Positions 1 to 6,986 of a stretch of 35,951 nucleotides of DNA are shown here, in pieces; positions within the stretch are counted from its first letter, which is position 1; the number at the start of each line of letters is the position of its first letter. A program made the position numbers and the translations under genes. Location of the stretch: positions 1-35,951 of the forward strand of contig CAZDPA010000020.1 in the NCBI GenBank assembly GCA_964507195.1, in the 5' to 3' direction. Below the pieces are notes generated by a model, which saw nothing but the letters and a program-made list of their open reading frames with translations, was not told where the DNA came from and ran no database searches. The DNA is from Solimonas sp964507195. GTDB taxonomy: Bacteria > Pseudomonadota > Gammaproteobacteria > Nevskiales > Nevskiaceae.

Positions 1-78
1 GAACTTGTCGCTCGCCATCGCCGAGGTGCTGGCCGCGAGTGCACCGAGGATCACGAGGCCGCCCAAGCACTTGTTCAT
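1..78 (-). CDS. Partial CDS: N-terminus of an exported protein
   Basis: An ATG on the minus strand at 76-78 opens 26 codons that run off the window edge. They encode a short basic start, a hydrophobic stretch and an Ala-Ser-Ala ending (MNKCLGGLVILGALAA, then STSAMA), a typical Sec signal peptide with likely cleavage after AMA. A good Shine-Dalgarno, GGGGAG, lies 6-7 bases upstream of the ATG. The mature protein is outside the window, so its function cannot be told. It lies downstream of the TonB receptor gene on the same strand, but a hairpin at 176-202 separates them, so it probably has its own promoter. Confidence 0.7.
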   Translation of the reverse strand, partial: MNKCLGGLVILGALAASTSAMASDKF

Positions 79-175
79 TGTTGTCTCCCCACGCTGTACC
101 GTTCGTTGACGGCAGGATCAGTCCGCATTGTGCCCACGTTTGGGGATGCTCTGCAAAACCGCCGTTCCAACGAAC

Positions 176-202
176 AAGGGCCGACCCACCGGGCCGGCCC
201 TT
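176..202 (-). terminator. Hairpin after the TonB receptor gene
   Basis: Perfect 8-bp arms AAGGGCCG (176-183) and CGGCCCTT (195-202) with an 11-base loop lie 18 bases past the receptor stop codon. On the minus strand the stem is followed by a moderately T-rich stretch (TGTTCGTTGG), so this is probably a weak intrinsic terminator. Confidence 0.55.
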
Positions 203-219
203 GAGTTCACAGCTTTACC

Positions 220-2526
220 CTACCAGCGCACGGTGCCCGACACGCCGAAGGTCATCGGCTCTTCGAAGTTGGCGACCGTCAGATTGCCGAAGCCGGGGCC
301 GAAGTCGATGAAGTTGTTCGCCGTGTCGTCGTCGAGCGCATTGCGTACCCACAGCGCGATCTCGCCGATGCCGCGCTCGCTGAGCGGGATCTCGCCGATG
401 CCGAGACGCAGGTTGAGCAGGCCATGGGCATCGACCTGCGAGTTCTCGGCGAGCTGCACCGCTGGATTGGTCTGCGTCAGCTGGTACGGATAGGTGTAGA
501 AGTCATCCGTCCAGGCATAGTCCGCGACAAGGCGAACCTTGCCCCAGTCCCGGCTCAGCAGCTCGGTGTCGAGTACGATATTGAAGCTGTTCTCCGGCGC
601 ATGGACGAAGGCGCGGTTGTCGGCGACGTTGACGCCGCCATCGAGGAACTCGTCGTACTCCGGGTCGAGCCAGGCGTAGTTCGCACGCAGCTGCGTGCTG
701 TCGCCGATCATCAGCGCGGCCTCAAGCTCAACGCCCTCGATCGTCGCCTTGCCGGCATTGCGCACCACCGTGGCGGCCGCACCCGAACCGAGGAAGATCG
801 AAGCTTGGAAGTCTTCGAGCTTGTTGTGGAACAGCGCCGCATTCAGGGCCAGATTGCCACTGAGCAGGTTGGCCTTGGCGCCGACTTCGAAGGACTTCTG
901 CTTCTCCGGCTTGAACGGGGTCTTGGTCTCTGCAATGTTCAGCGCAATCAGCTCGCCGAACTCCTCCGGCGTTTCATTGCCGGTCGGCGGCTGGCTGAAC
1001 TCGCCATTGAAGCCGCCGCTCTTGAAACCCTCGGCGTAGCGGAAGTAGACGTTGAGCTGCTCGTTGAAGCGCCAGGCCGCCGAGAACATCGGCGTCGTCG
1101 CATCAAAGGTTTCTGACGCGCGGGTGCCTTCGGGGATCAGATAGAAATACTCAGCCGCCGGATCGGCACGCAGGCCGAAGGCGCGATCGATTTCCTTTTC
1201 CTCATTGGTGTAGCGCACGCCGGCGCTGAGCGTCAGCGGATCGATCGGACGGAAGTCTGCCTGACCGTAGACCGAGTACGCCGAGGTCGAGGTGCCGTAG
1301 CGCGAGTCGAAGTAGACATCGCCGTCTGGATTGAGCGCGAAGAAGCTCTGCGGATTGTCGGTCTCGCCGTCGTCGCCGAAGTAGTACACGCCGGCGACGA
1401 AGTTCCAGCTGTCCATGTCGGCCAGCCACTGCAGATCCTGCGAGATCTGGTCGTAATCGGTGAAGCGCTGGGTGAAGGCCACTGGCACCGGCGAACCGTC
1501 GAGATCCAGCGAGTCCTCCCAGTCGAGGCGGCGATAGCCGGTGATCGACTTCAGCTGCTGGCCGTCAGCGACATCCCAGGTCAGCGTGAACGAGTGGCCC
1601 TGGACTTCCGAGCGCTCGAATGATGGCGCATCGACGGCGGCATTCTCCTCACGCTCGCGTGAGGGTACGAGGCCGGGGATCGGAAAGTCGAAGCGATACA
1701 GCTGATCGAAGTTGTTGGTCTGATTGACGTTGGACTGGTCGTAGCGATACTCGCCCTGCAGGCCCGGCGAGAAGTCGAGATCCGCCGCCAGACGGAAGCC
1801 GTCGTTGTGGCGGTCGTTGAGTTCGTCGGTGCTGCTGTCGCGCGTCGTGTCGATCCAGCCGTCACGGCGCTCGCTGCGTGCGCCGATCGAGATGCTGGCG
1901 ATGCCGAGGCGCGGCAGATCGACCGACGCCTTCTGCACGAAGGCGTTGTAGTTGCCGATCTCGACGCTGGCGTTGCCGGCGAAGCTGCCGCTCGGCCCGC
2001 GCGTCACGAGGTTGATCGCACCGGCGAGCGTGTTGCGACCGTACAGCGTGCCCTGCGGGCCGCGCAGCACTTCGACGCGATTGAGATCGACGAGATTGAA
2101 GATGCCGCCCTGGGCCTTGCCGATGTAGACGCCGTCGAGATAGATGCCGACCGCCGGATCCCAGTAGATCGCCGGGTTGATCTGGCTCGCGCCGCGAATC
2201 GTCACCTGCGAGATCGTCGTGTTCGACGGCGTCTTGCTGATCTGCAGACCGGGCGCGAGCGCGTTGAGGTCGCTGAGGTCGTCGATGCCGCGCGCTTCGA
2301 GCTGGGCTTCCGGGAATGCGGTGACCGCGATGGGCACATCCTGCAGGCGTTCGACGCGGCGCTGCGCAGTGACTTCGATATCACCAATTGCAGTCGGCTT
2401 TTCTTCCTTGGCCTCGGCGGGCGCCGCTGCCGGTGGCTCCGGCGTCTGCGCGCCTACGGACAACGTGAACATCAACGGCGCCAGACCAGTGAGCGGCCAG
2501 GCGCGAATGCCTTTCGGGTTTCGCAC
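220..2526 (-). CDS. TonB-dependent outer-membrane receptor
   Basis: A 768-residue protein with the layout of a TonB-dependent receptor. It has a signal peptide (residues 1 to about 26, ending VGAQ), a Pro/Ala/Glu-rich linker, a TonB-box-like segment (IGDIEVTAQRR, about 47-57), a plug domain starting at LQDVPIAVTAF, and a 22-strand-type barrel ending in an aromatic residue (SGTVRW). The plug shows the usual VEVLRGPQGTLYGRNTLAGAIN motif, split here for brevity. The start is GTG at 2524-2526 with AGGAG nine bases upstream. Such receptors import siderophores, cobalamin or hydrophobic and carbohydrate substrates using TonB/ExbBD energy. The substrate is not visible from sequence. The plug resembles receptors expanded in sphingomonads and hydrocarbon or steroid users, but this is family-level inference. 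No partner ABC or iron genes are adjacent. Confidence 0.93.
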   Translation of the reverse strand: MRNPKGIRAWPLTGLAPLMFTLSVGAQTPEPPAAAPAEAKEEKPTAIGDIEVTAQRRVERLQDVPIAVTAFPEAQLEARGIDDLSDLNALAPGLQISKTPSNTTISQVTIRGASQINPAIYWDPAVGIYLDGVYIGKAQGGIFNLVDLNRVEVLRGPQGTLYGRNTLAGAINLVTRGPSGSFAGNASVEIGNYNAFVQKASVDLPRLGIASISIGARSERRDGWIDTTRDSSTDELNDRHNDGFRLAADLDFSPGLQGEYRYDQSNVNQTNNFDQLYRFDFPIPGLVPSREREENAAVDAPSFERSEVQGHSFTLTWDVADGQQLKSITGYRRLDWEDSLDLDGSPVPVAFTQRFTDYDQISQDLQWLADMDSWNFVAGVYYFGDDGETDNPQSFFALNPDGDVYFDSRYGTSTSAYSVYGQADFRPIDPLTLSAGVRYTNEEKEIDRAFGLRADPAAEYFYLIPEGTRASETFDATTPMFSAAWRFNEQLNVYFRYAEGFKSGGFNGEFSQPPTGNETPEEFGELIALNIAETKTPFKPEKQKSFEVGAKANLLSGNLALNAALFHNKLEDFQASIFLGSGAAATVVRNAGKATIEGVELEAALMIGDSTQLRANYAWLDPEYDEFLDGGVNVADNRAFVHAPENSFNIVLDTELLSRDWGKVRLVADYAWTDDFYTYPYQLTQTNPAVQLAENSQVDAHGLLNLRLGIGEIPLSERGIGEIALWVRNALDDDTANNFIDFGPGFGNLTVANFEEPMTFGVSGTVRW

Positions 2527-2843
2527 TTGCGGTTTCTCCTCATCGCGGTGACTGATGACTTCCGGGACGGGTCTCTTTTGGCAGACACCTCAGCCCGCAG
2601 CCTTTGCCCGGCAGGCCGGGTATCTCTATGGATACTCCCCCGCGACCGCTGCGGTCGTCGTCCATAGGGATGAGCCGCGGATCAAGCCGGCCCGCATGTT
2701 GCTCTGCAGCACGCGCACGGCAGCATGTTCGTCACCAGGTTACGCCGGCGGAAATTGCGATACGGAATCCGCCCTGATACGGTTCCGCTGACACGCAGAT
2801 CGCCGACCTCTGCAGGTACGGCGCAGAAAATCAGGGGGAGCAC
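2527..2843. promoter_or_regulatory. Divergent intergenic region with nested inverted repeat
   Basis: This 317-bp region between the TonB receptor (minus) and the S41 lipoprotein (plus) holds no convincing gene. It contains an outer inverted repeat ATCTCTATGGA (2622-2632) and TCCATAGGGAT (2661-2671), 10 of 11 positions matching, enclosing a perfect inner repeat CGACCGC-T-GCGGTCG (2643-2657). A smaller repeat GTATC-N6-GATAC (2620-2635) overlaps the left outer arm. Its position suggests a regulator site or an RNA hairpin for the receptor gene, but the binding factor is unknown. Confidence 0.5.
2755..2783 (+). promoter_or_regulatory. Candidate sigma-70 promoter of the S41 lipoprotein gene
   Basis: TTGCGA (2755-2760) and TACGGT (2778-2783) are separated by 17 bases, and the -10 is preceded by TGA, giving an extended -10 (TGATACGGT). 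The start codon follows 61 bases downstream. This is a match by eye to the consensus only. Confidence 0.4.
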
Positions 2844-4325
2844 ATGCAGCGAAGAATCAGCAGTTTGATCCTGTCCGGCCTGGGCATCGTGCTGCTCGGC
2901 GGCTGCGATGGCGGCGGCAGTGGTCTCGCGACGGATGCGCCGACCGCTTCGGCGCGCTACGACCAGCAGTGCGCACCCAACAATCCCTTTGTCGAGGATG
3001 CGCTCTCGCCGACGCGCACCGCATCGCTGGACAGCGAGAAGCAGTGGGTCGCCGCCTACCTCGATGAAGCGTATCTGTGGTACGCCGAAATCCCGAGCGT
3101 CGATCCGACCCGGTCCAACTACAGCAACGACACCGACGTTCCCGGTTCACTGCAGAACTATTTCGACGCGCTGCTGACGCCGGCGACGACGCCATCCGGC
3201 AAACTCAAGGACGAGTTCAGCTTCATCTTTCCGACACGCCTGTGGAACGAATTCAGCGAAGCCGGCAGCGAACTGGGCTACGGCATGCAGCTGCAGTTCA
3301 ATGCCACACCGCCACGCAACACCCGCGTTGTTTACGTTGAAGGGACGTCATCCGCGGGAGACGCTGGCGTCGCGCGCGGCCAGCGGGTCGTCGCTGCAGA
3401 TGGCGTCTCGACCGAGTCGGGCGATTCGTCGGACATCGACACACTCAACGCAGCGCTGTTCCCCGCCAGCAGCGGCGAGAGCCACGCATTCACGTTCGCG
3501 CGCGCCGACGGCAGTCAGTTCACCGCCACGCTGACCGCTGCTGAAATCATCAGGAATCCGGTTCCGCAGGCCAAGGTGCTGCAGTCCGGCGGACGCGCTG
3601 TCGGCTATCTGCTGTTCAACGATCACCTCGCGACTGCCGAACAACCGTTGATCGATGCGATCGCGCAATTCCGCGATGCGGGCATCGAGGACCTGGTGCT
3701 GGACCTGCGCTACAACGGCGGCGGCTTTCTGTACATCGCCAGCCAGCTGGCCTACATGATCGCCGGCCCCGGCCCCACGGCGGACCAGGTCTTCGAGCGC
3801 CTGCAATTCAACGACAAGCGCCGCGGCGACCAGTCCGATTTTCCATTCCTCGCATGCACCAGCGAACGCGATCTCGACTGCGCCGGCGCCACGCCGCTGC
3901 CGACGCTGAATCTGCAGCGCGTCCATGTCATCGCCACAGGCGGCACCTGCTCGGCCAGCGAAGCCATCGTCAACGGCCTGCGCGGCGTCGACATCGAGGT
4001 GCGTCTGATCGGCGGCACGACCTGCGGCAAGCCGTATGGCTTTACCGCCAAGGACAACTGCGGCATCTCGTACTTCCCGATCGAGTTCGCCGGCGTCAAT
4101 GCCAAGGGCTTCGGCGATTACGCGGACGGCTTCGCACCTGACTGCGCGACGCCCGACGATCTCGACCGTGAGCTCGGCGATCCTCAGGAAGAAATGCTGG
4201 CAACCGCCCTGAGCCTGCAGGCCGGCAACGCCTGCGGCAGCACCAAGGCGCTGACGCAGGCAGCCCCGCTGCAACGTTCGCCGCTGCGCGAGAACCGCCT
4301 GCTGCGATCGCCACCTATGCCTTGA
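2844..4325 (+). CDS. S41-family (C-terminal-processing) peptidase, lipoprotein
   Basis: A 493-residue lipoprotein starting at ATG 2844 with a strong SD (AGGGGGAG) four bases upstream. The lipobox is LLGGC (Cys21), followed by a Gly-rich tether. About residues 140-215 form a PDZ-like region, and the S41 core follows with VGYLLFNDHL, DLVLDLRYNGGG and GGTCSASEAI. Ser370/Ser372 and Lys396 (TTCGKPYG) match the Ser-Lys dyad spacing of tail-specific proteases (24-26 residues), so it is probably active. Family members cleave C-terminal tails of periplasmic proteins or peptides. Its lipid anchor places it at the outer or inner membrane facing the periplasm. Numerous cysteines (for example the pairs around 340-350 and 395-405) suggest disulfides. 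It stands alone between divergent and convergent neighbours, so no partner is implied. Confidence 0.88.
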   Translation: MQRRISSLILSGLGIVLLGGCDGGGSGLATDAPTASARYDQQCAPNNPFVEDALSPTRTASLDSEKQWVAAYLDEAYLWYAEIPSVDPTRSNYSNDTDVPGSLQNYFDALLTPATTPSGKLKDEFSFIFPTRLWNEFSEAGSELGYGMQLQFNATPPRNTRVVYVEGTSSAGDAGVARGQRVVAADGVSTESGDSSDIDTLNAALFPASSGESHAFTFARADGSQFTATLTAAEIIRNPVPQAKVLQSGGRAVGYLLFNDHLATAEQPLIDAIAQFRDAGIEDLVLDLRYNGGGFLYIASQLAYMIAGPGPTADQVFERLQFNDKRRGDQSDFPFLACTSERDLDCAGATPLPTLNLQRVHVIATGGTCSASEAIVNGLRGVDIEVRLIGGTTCGKPYGFTAKDNCGISYFPIEFAGVNAKGFGDYADGFAPDCATPDDLDRELGDPQEEMLATALSLQAGNACGSTKALTQAAPLQRSPLRENRLLRSPPMP

Positions 4326-4356
4326 GCACCGCGCAGCACTTCAGCGCGGAAGCTCA
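4323..4356. terminator. Shared bidirectional hairpin between convergent genes
   Basis: Outer arms TGAGC (4323-4327) and GCTCA (4352-4356) enclose inner arms CCGCGC (4329-4334) and GCGCGG (4344-4349). The left outer arm contains the TGA stop of the S41 gene, and the loop contains the stop codon of the convergent gene at 4341. No clear T tract is present, so termination is inferred from the position and symmetry. Confidence 0.45.
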
Positions 4357-4838
4357 GGTTTCTCCTGCTTGGCCAGGCGCATGCGCCAGGCCTCTTTCCA
4401 AGTGTCCTTGACCTGCATCTCGGTCAGCACCAGATAGGCGTCGCTGCCGTCCTGACGCCACTGGCTGCGGAACACCTGCACGCCGTTCTCGCCGCTGTAG
4501 CGTTCCTCCGGGAACTGCAGCGCACCGTCGCGTGCCTCGACGGTTCCGCGACTGACCCCGCCGTCGGCGTTGAAGTACTGATAGCTCAGCATCCTGGCTT
4601 CGGCATCCCACCAGTAAATGGTCTCGCCGCCGTAAGGACCGTTGCCGACGATATGGCGGTCACGCAGGAACTTGCCGCCGTAGTCCCATTCGTAACAGTG
4701 TTCGTCGGTCTGCTTCCCGTCCGGAAACGTACCCTTCCAGCAATGCCCGGCGAGAAACCCCAGGGACTGGAAATGCGCATCCGGCTCGGCAGTCGCGGCC
4801 AGCGGAAACAACAGCAACAACGCAAGGAAAGTGCGCAT
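4341..4838 (-). CDS. Exported protein of unknown function, third gene of the TetR operon
   Basis: The start ATG at 4836-4838 is chosen because it gives a clean signal peptide (MRTFLALLLLFPLAATA, cleaved before EPDAHF) and has GAGGTGG as SD. It lies only 8 bases after the DUF1761 stop codon, so it is probably translated from the same mRNA. The 165-residue product has a mature part of about 148 residues rich in Trp and Tyr (GHCWKGTF, CYEWDYGGKFLRDRH, ETIYWWDAEARM) and resembles small beta-rich periplasmic proteins of the DUF1579/lipocalin-like kind, as in proteins beginning 'LxxLxGxWxG'. Two Cys residues (HCW and HCY) could form a disulfide. I do not recognise a defined function. Confidence 0.75.
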   Translation of the reverse strand: MRTFLALLLLFPLAATAEPDAHFQSLGFLAGHCWKGTFPDGKQTDEHCYEWDYGGKFLRDRHIVGNGPYGGETIYWWDAEARMLSYQYFNADGGVSRGTVEARDGALQFPEERYSGENGVQVFRSQWRQDGSDAYLVLTEMQVKDTWKEAWRMRLAKQEKPELPR

Positions 4839-4846
4839 GGTCCACC

Positions 4847-5245
4847 TCAATGCCAGAGACCGAGCACCAGCCCGATCACCGTGAATTGAACTGTGTGATA
4901 GGCGCCGTCGATCAGGAACAGCTTCAGGCTGCGGCGCGAGAACAGATAGTTGATGCCGAAGCTCGCCGCGACCCAGCACAGGCCGGCAGAGAAACCGGCA
5001 CCGAGCGCGAACTGCAGCGCCGGCTTCGCACCGAGGAACATTGCGAACATGCCGGCAGCGATGACCGACAGCAGCAGCGACAGACCGAAAATCAGCGCCA
5101 TGTTGCCGCCAGCGAGCTGAGCATCGCTGAGGCCGTTCTCGCGTTGCCAGGATTTACCGAACACCGGCGGTGCATACCACACTGCGCCGACCAGCCAGCC
5201 AGCGACGCCCGCAGCCAATGCCGCCCACAGATTGATGCCTTCCAT
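4847..5245 (-). CDS. DUF1761 membrane protein
   Basis: A 132-residue protein with about four hydrophobic helices: around 7-28, 50-75, 78-100 and 112-132. The N-terminal pattern NLWAALAAGVAGWLVGAVWY followed by PPVFGKSW is characteristic of the DUF1761 family, small inner-membrane proteins of unknown role. The start ATG at 5243-5245 lies 2 bases after the TetR stop, with GGAGG inside the end of the TetR gene, so the two genes are translationally close and co-transcribed. Being in a TetR operon suggests expression is induced by a small ligand, possibly a lipophilic one. That is inference. Confidence 0.85.
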   Translation of the reverse strand: MEGINLWAALAAGVAGWLVGAVWYAPPVFGKSWQRENGLSDAQLAGGNMALIFGLSLLLSVIAAGMFAMFLGAKPALQFALGAGFSAGLCWVAASFGINYLFSRRSLKLFLIDGAYHTVQFTVIGLVLGLWH

Positions 5246-5247
5246 CG

Positions 5248-5880
5248 TCAAGTCCTCCGTTTCCTGGTTACTGCCGGTTTCGCCTGCAGCTGCAGGCTCT
5301 TGAAGTAGTCGCGCAACTGCGCAACCGCATCGTCGAACGGTTTTACGTCGCGGTAGGTGCGCGCCAGCATCACGCCACCTTCCATCGTCGTCAGCACGAA
5401 GCGTGCAAGCGCAGCGCGGTCGCAGCGCTTCGGCAGACGCGGACCGGCGTCGCGCAGGCACTGCTCGATCGCCCCGGCCCAGGCGGTGAAATTGGCGGCC
5501 ATCAGCTCGCGCACCGGCGGATCCGGCTCGTGCAGCTCCAGCGCCAGACTGCCGATCGGGCATCCATAGCTGCAGTCGGTCTGAACGATGTGCTCGCGGT
5601 ACTTCGCCAGCAGCGCGAACACGCGCTCGATCGGATCGGCGACGCCTTCCCACACCGGGTTCAGCAGCATGTCCCAGATACCGCGGTGGTAGAGATCCAG
5701 CACCGCCACCAGCACATCCTGCTTGCCGGGGAAGAAGTGATAGAGGCTGCCGGCATTGACGTCGGCTCGCTTCAACAGATCGGCGACGCTGGTCGAGGAA
5801 AAACCCTTCTCCCAGAACAGATCCATCGCAGCCAGCAGGATGCGCATGCGGGTATCGGTCGGGGCGTCTTGAATGCTCAT
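5248..5880 (-). CDS. TetR/AcrR-family transcriptional regulator
   Basis: A 210-residue regulator. The N-terminal TetR domain (about 10-60) shows RILLAAMDLFWEKGFSSTSV and the helix-turn-helix DLLKRADVNAGSLYHFFPGK (about 34-53). The C-terminal ligand-binding domain contains DCSYGCPIGSLALEL, a two-Cys pattern seen in the LmrA/YxaF-like subgroup. It is first in an operon with a DUF1761 membrane protein and an exported protein, and divergent from an SDR at 6043. A 24-bp palindrome covers its start codon, and a second symmetric site lies 14 bases further upstream, so autorepression and control of the divergent SDR are likely. The ligand is unknown. Confidence 0.93.
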   Translation of the reverse strand: MSIQDAPTDTRMRILLAAMDLFWEKGFSSTSVADLLKRADVNAGSLYHFFPGKQDVLVAVLDLYHRGIWDMLLNPVWEGVADPIERVFALLAKYREHIVQTDCSYGCPIGSLALELHEPDPPVRELMAANFTAWAGAIEQCLRDAGPRLPKRCDRAALARFVLTTMEGGVMLARTYRDVKPFDDAVAQLRDYFKSLQLQAKPAVTRKRRT

Positions 5881-5888
5881 TCAAGACG
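5865..5888. promoter_or_regulatory. 24-bp perfect palindrome over the TetR start codon (operator)
   Basis: Arms CGTCTTGAATG (5865-5875) and CATTCAAGACG (5878-5888) are exact reverse complements separated by CT. The start ATG of the TetR gene (5878-5880, minus) lies inside the right arm. Length and symmetry fit a TetR-family operator, and binding here would block initiation of the regulator's own operon. A hairpin in the mRNA hiding the start codon is an alternative. Confidence 0.65.
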
Positions 5889-5901
5889 ATCCTCGCGCTA
5901 C

Positions 5902-5917
5902 TTGAACGGTTAGTCAA
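5902..5917. promoter_or_regulatory. Second candidate TetR site / -35 region
   Basis: TTGAACGGTTAGTCAA has TTGA/TCAA ends around an 8-base core. Read on the minus strand it gives TTGACT, a good -35 box, for the TetR operon. The core TAACCG resembles half-sites reported for TetR-family repressors. It may be the main operator in the divergent promoter. Confidence 0.45.
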
Positions 5918-5987
5918 CTCGGCGGCTTCGCGTGACAGAACCGGGGGTGCCGTCATGCGTTCGGGTGATGCCCACCCCTCCGCGTCC

Positions 5988-6000
5988 CCCGATGATCGGG
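5988..6000. promoter_or_regulatory. Small inverted repeat upstream of the SDR gene
   Basis: CCCGAT-G-ATCGGG, perfect 6-bp arms, lies 43 bases before the SDR start codon. It could be an operator or leader hairpin. No factor can be named. Confidence 0.3.
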
Positions 6001-6042
6001 CGCAACATCCATGACTTACGCGACACCGACAGGGACACGACG

Positions 6043-6822
6043 ATGAACCGACTCAAGGGCAAGGTGGCGATCATTACCGGCGGCGCACGCGGCATGGGCG
6101 CGGCGACGGTCAAGCTGTTCGCCGAGCACGGCGCGAAGGTCGTCATCGCCGATGTGCTGGATGCCGATGGCGCGGCGCTCGCAGCGAGCATCGGCAGCAA
6201 TGCGCTGTTCGTGCATCACGACGTCACCGATGAGAACAGCTGGAACGCACTGATCGAGCGCGCCACCACCGCGTTCGGAACCATTGACGTGCTGGTCAAC
6301 AATGCCGGCGTGCTGCTGTTCAAGACCATTGCCGAAACCTCGCGCGCGGAGTTCGAGCGCGTCATCAACATCAATCTGGTCGGCTGCTTCCTCGGCACCA
6401 AGCTGGTCGGTGCGCAGATGACCGCGAAGGGCAAGGGGTCCATCGTCAACATCTCGTCCGCCGATGGCATGAAGGCCGCCAACGGTCTCGGCGCCTACTG
6501 CGCGAGCAAATGGGCGGTGCGCGGCTTCAGCAAGGTCGCGGCGATGGAATACGGCCACAAGGGCGTGCGCGTGAACTCGGTACATCCGGGCGGCATCGAC
6601 ACCGCGATGGGCAACCCCTACGCCGAAGCCAAGGCTGATGTGAACAAGCGCTACACGATGGTGCCGATGCAGCGCGTCGGCGATCCCTCGGAAGTCGCCT
6701 ACACCAGCCTGTTCCTCGCCAGCGACGAATCCTCGTATCTGTGCGGCGCCGAGATTGCCGTCGATGGCGGCATGCTCACCGGTCAGTACTATGTCGGCTT
6801 CCCCGGAGCCCCCGGCGTGTGA
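6043..6822 (+). CDS. Short-chain dehydrogenase/reductase (3alpha/20beta-hydroxysteroid dehydrogenase-like)
   Basis: A 259-residue classical SDR. The cofactor motif TGGARGMG is at 12-19, NNAG at 86-89 and the catalytic Tyr152-x3-Lys156 in YCASK. VHPGGIDTAMG after the active site and the C-terminal AVDGGMLTGQYY are typical of classical SDRs that form tetramers. It reduces or oxidises an alcohol/ketone with NAD(P)H. The overall pattern (SSADGMKAANGLGAYCASKWAVRG) is closest to 3alpha,20beta-hydroxysteroid dehydrogenases, but substrate prediction in this family is weak. The start at 6043 puts the Rossmann motif at the usual distance and has AGGG eight bases upstream. It is divergent from the TetR gene, which probably represses it. 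Its stop codon lies in the tip of a large palindromic element. Confidence 0.92.
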   Translation: MNRLKGKVAIITGGARGMGAATVKLFAEHGAKVVIADVLDADGAALAASIGSNALFVHHDVTDENSWNALIERATTAFGTIDVLVNNAGVLLFKTIAETSRAEFERVININLVGCFLGTKLVGAQMTAKGKGSIVNISSADGMKAANGLGAYCASKWAVRGFSKVAAMEYGHKGVRVNSVHPGGIDTAMGNPYAEAKADVNKRYTMVPMQRVGDPSEVAYTSLFLASDESSYLCGAEIAVDGGMLTGQYYVGFPGAPGV

Positions 6823-6960
6823 AGCGCGAATCAGCTGCTGCACTCGCCGGCTCGGGTGCGGGCGGTGCTCGCGGTCCTCACGTACTGATGTACGCTGCGG
6901 GCACTGCGCTCCGGCCTCACCCGATCCAGCTTCGCTGACAACGCTGATTCACGCTTCACA
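6818..6960. repeat. 143-bp palindromic element (REP/MITE-like)
   Basis: The ends TGTGAAGCGCGAATCAGC (6818-6835) and GCTGATTCACGCTTCACA (6943-6960) are inverted copies with 17 of 18 matching. Inner blocks TCGGGTG (6852-6858) and CACCCGA (6918-6924) are also symmetric, and the apex is GTAC-TGAT-GTAC (6882-6893). All share a centre near 6888, so the unit can fold as one long imperfect hairpin. The apex part (CCTCACGTACTGATGTACGCT) resembles, from memory, short palindromic repeats common in proteobacterial genomes. The SDR stop TGA (6820-6822) is inside the left tip. The element probably terminates or stabilises the SDR transcript. No transposase is present. Confidence 0.75.
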
Positions 6961-6986
6961 GATTCAAGGAACTCTCTCCAAAGTCC

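Noticed and set aside
424..1116. Long open frame on the plus strand inside the TonB receptor gene
   Set aside because: It mirrors the receptor coding strand, has no signal or domain, and the receptor reading is clearly the real one.
3348..4274. 308-codon frame opposite the S41 gene
   Set aside because: High-GC antisense shadow with no motif; the S41 protein has a lipobox and a catalytic core.
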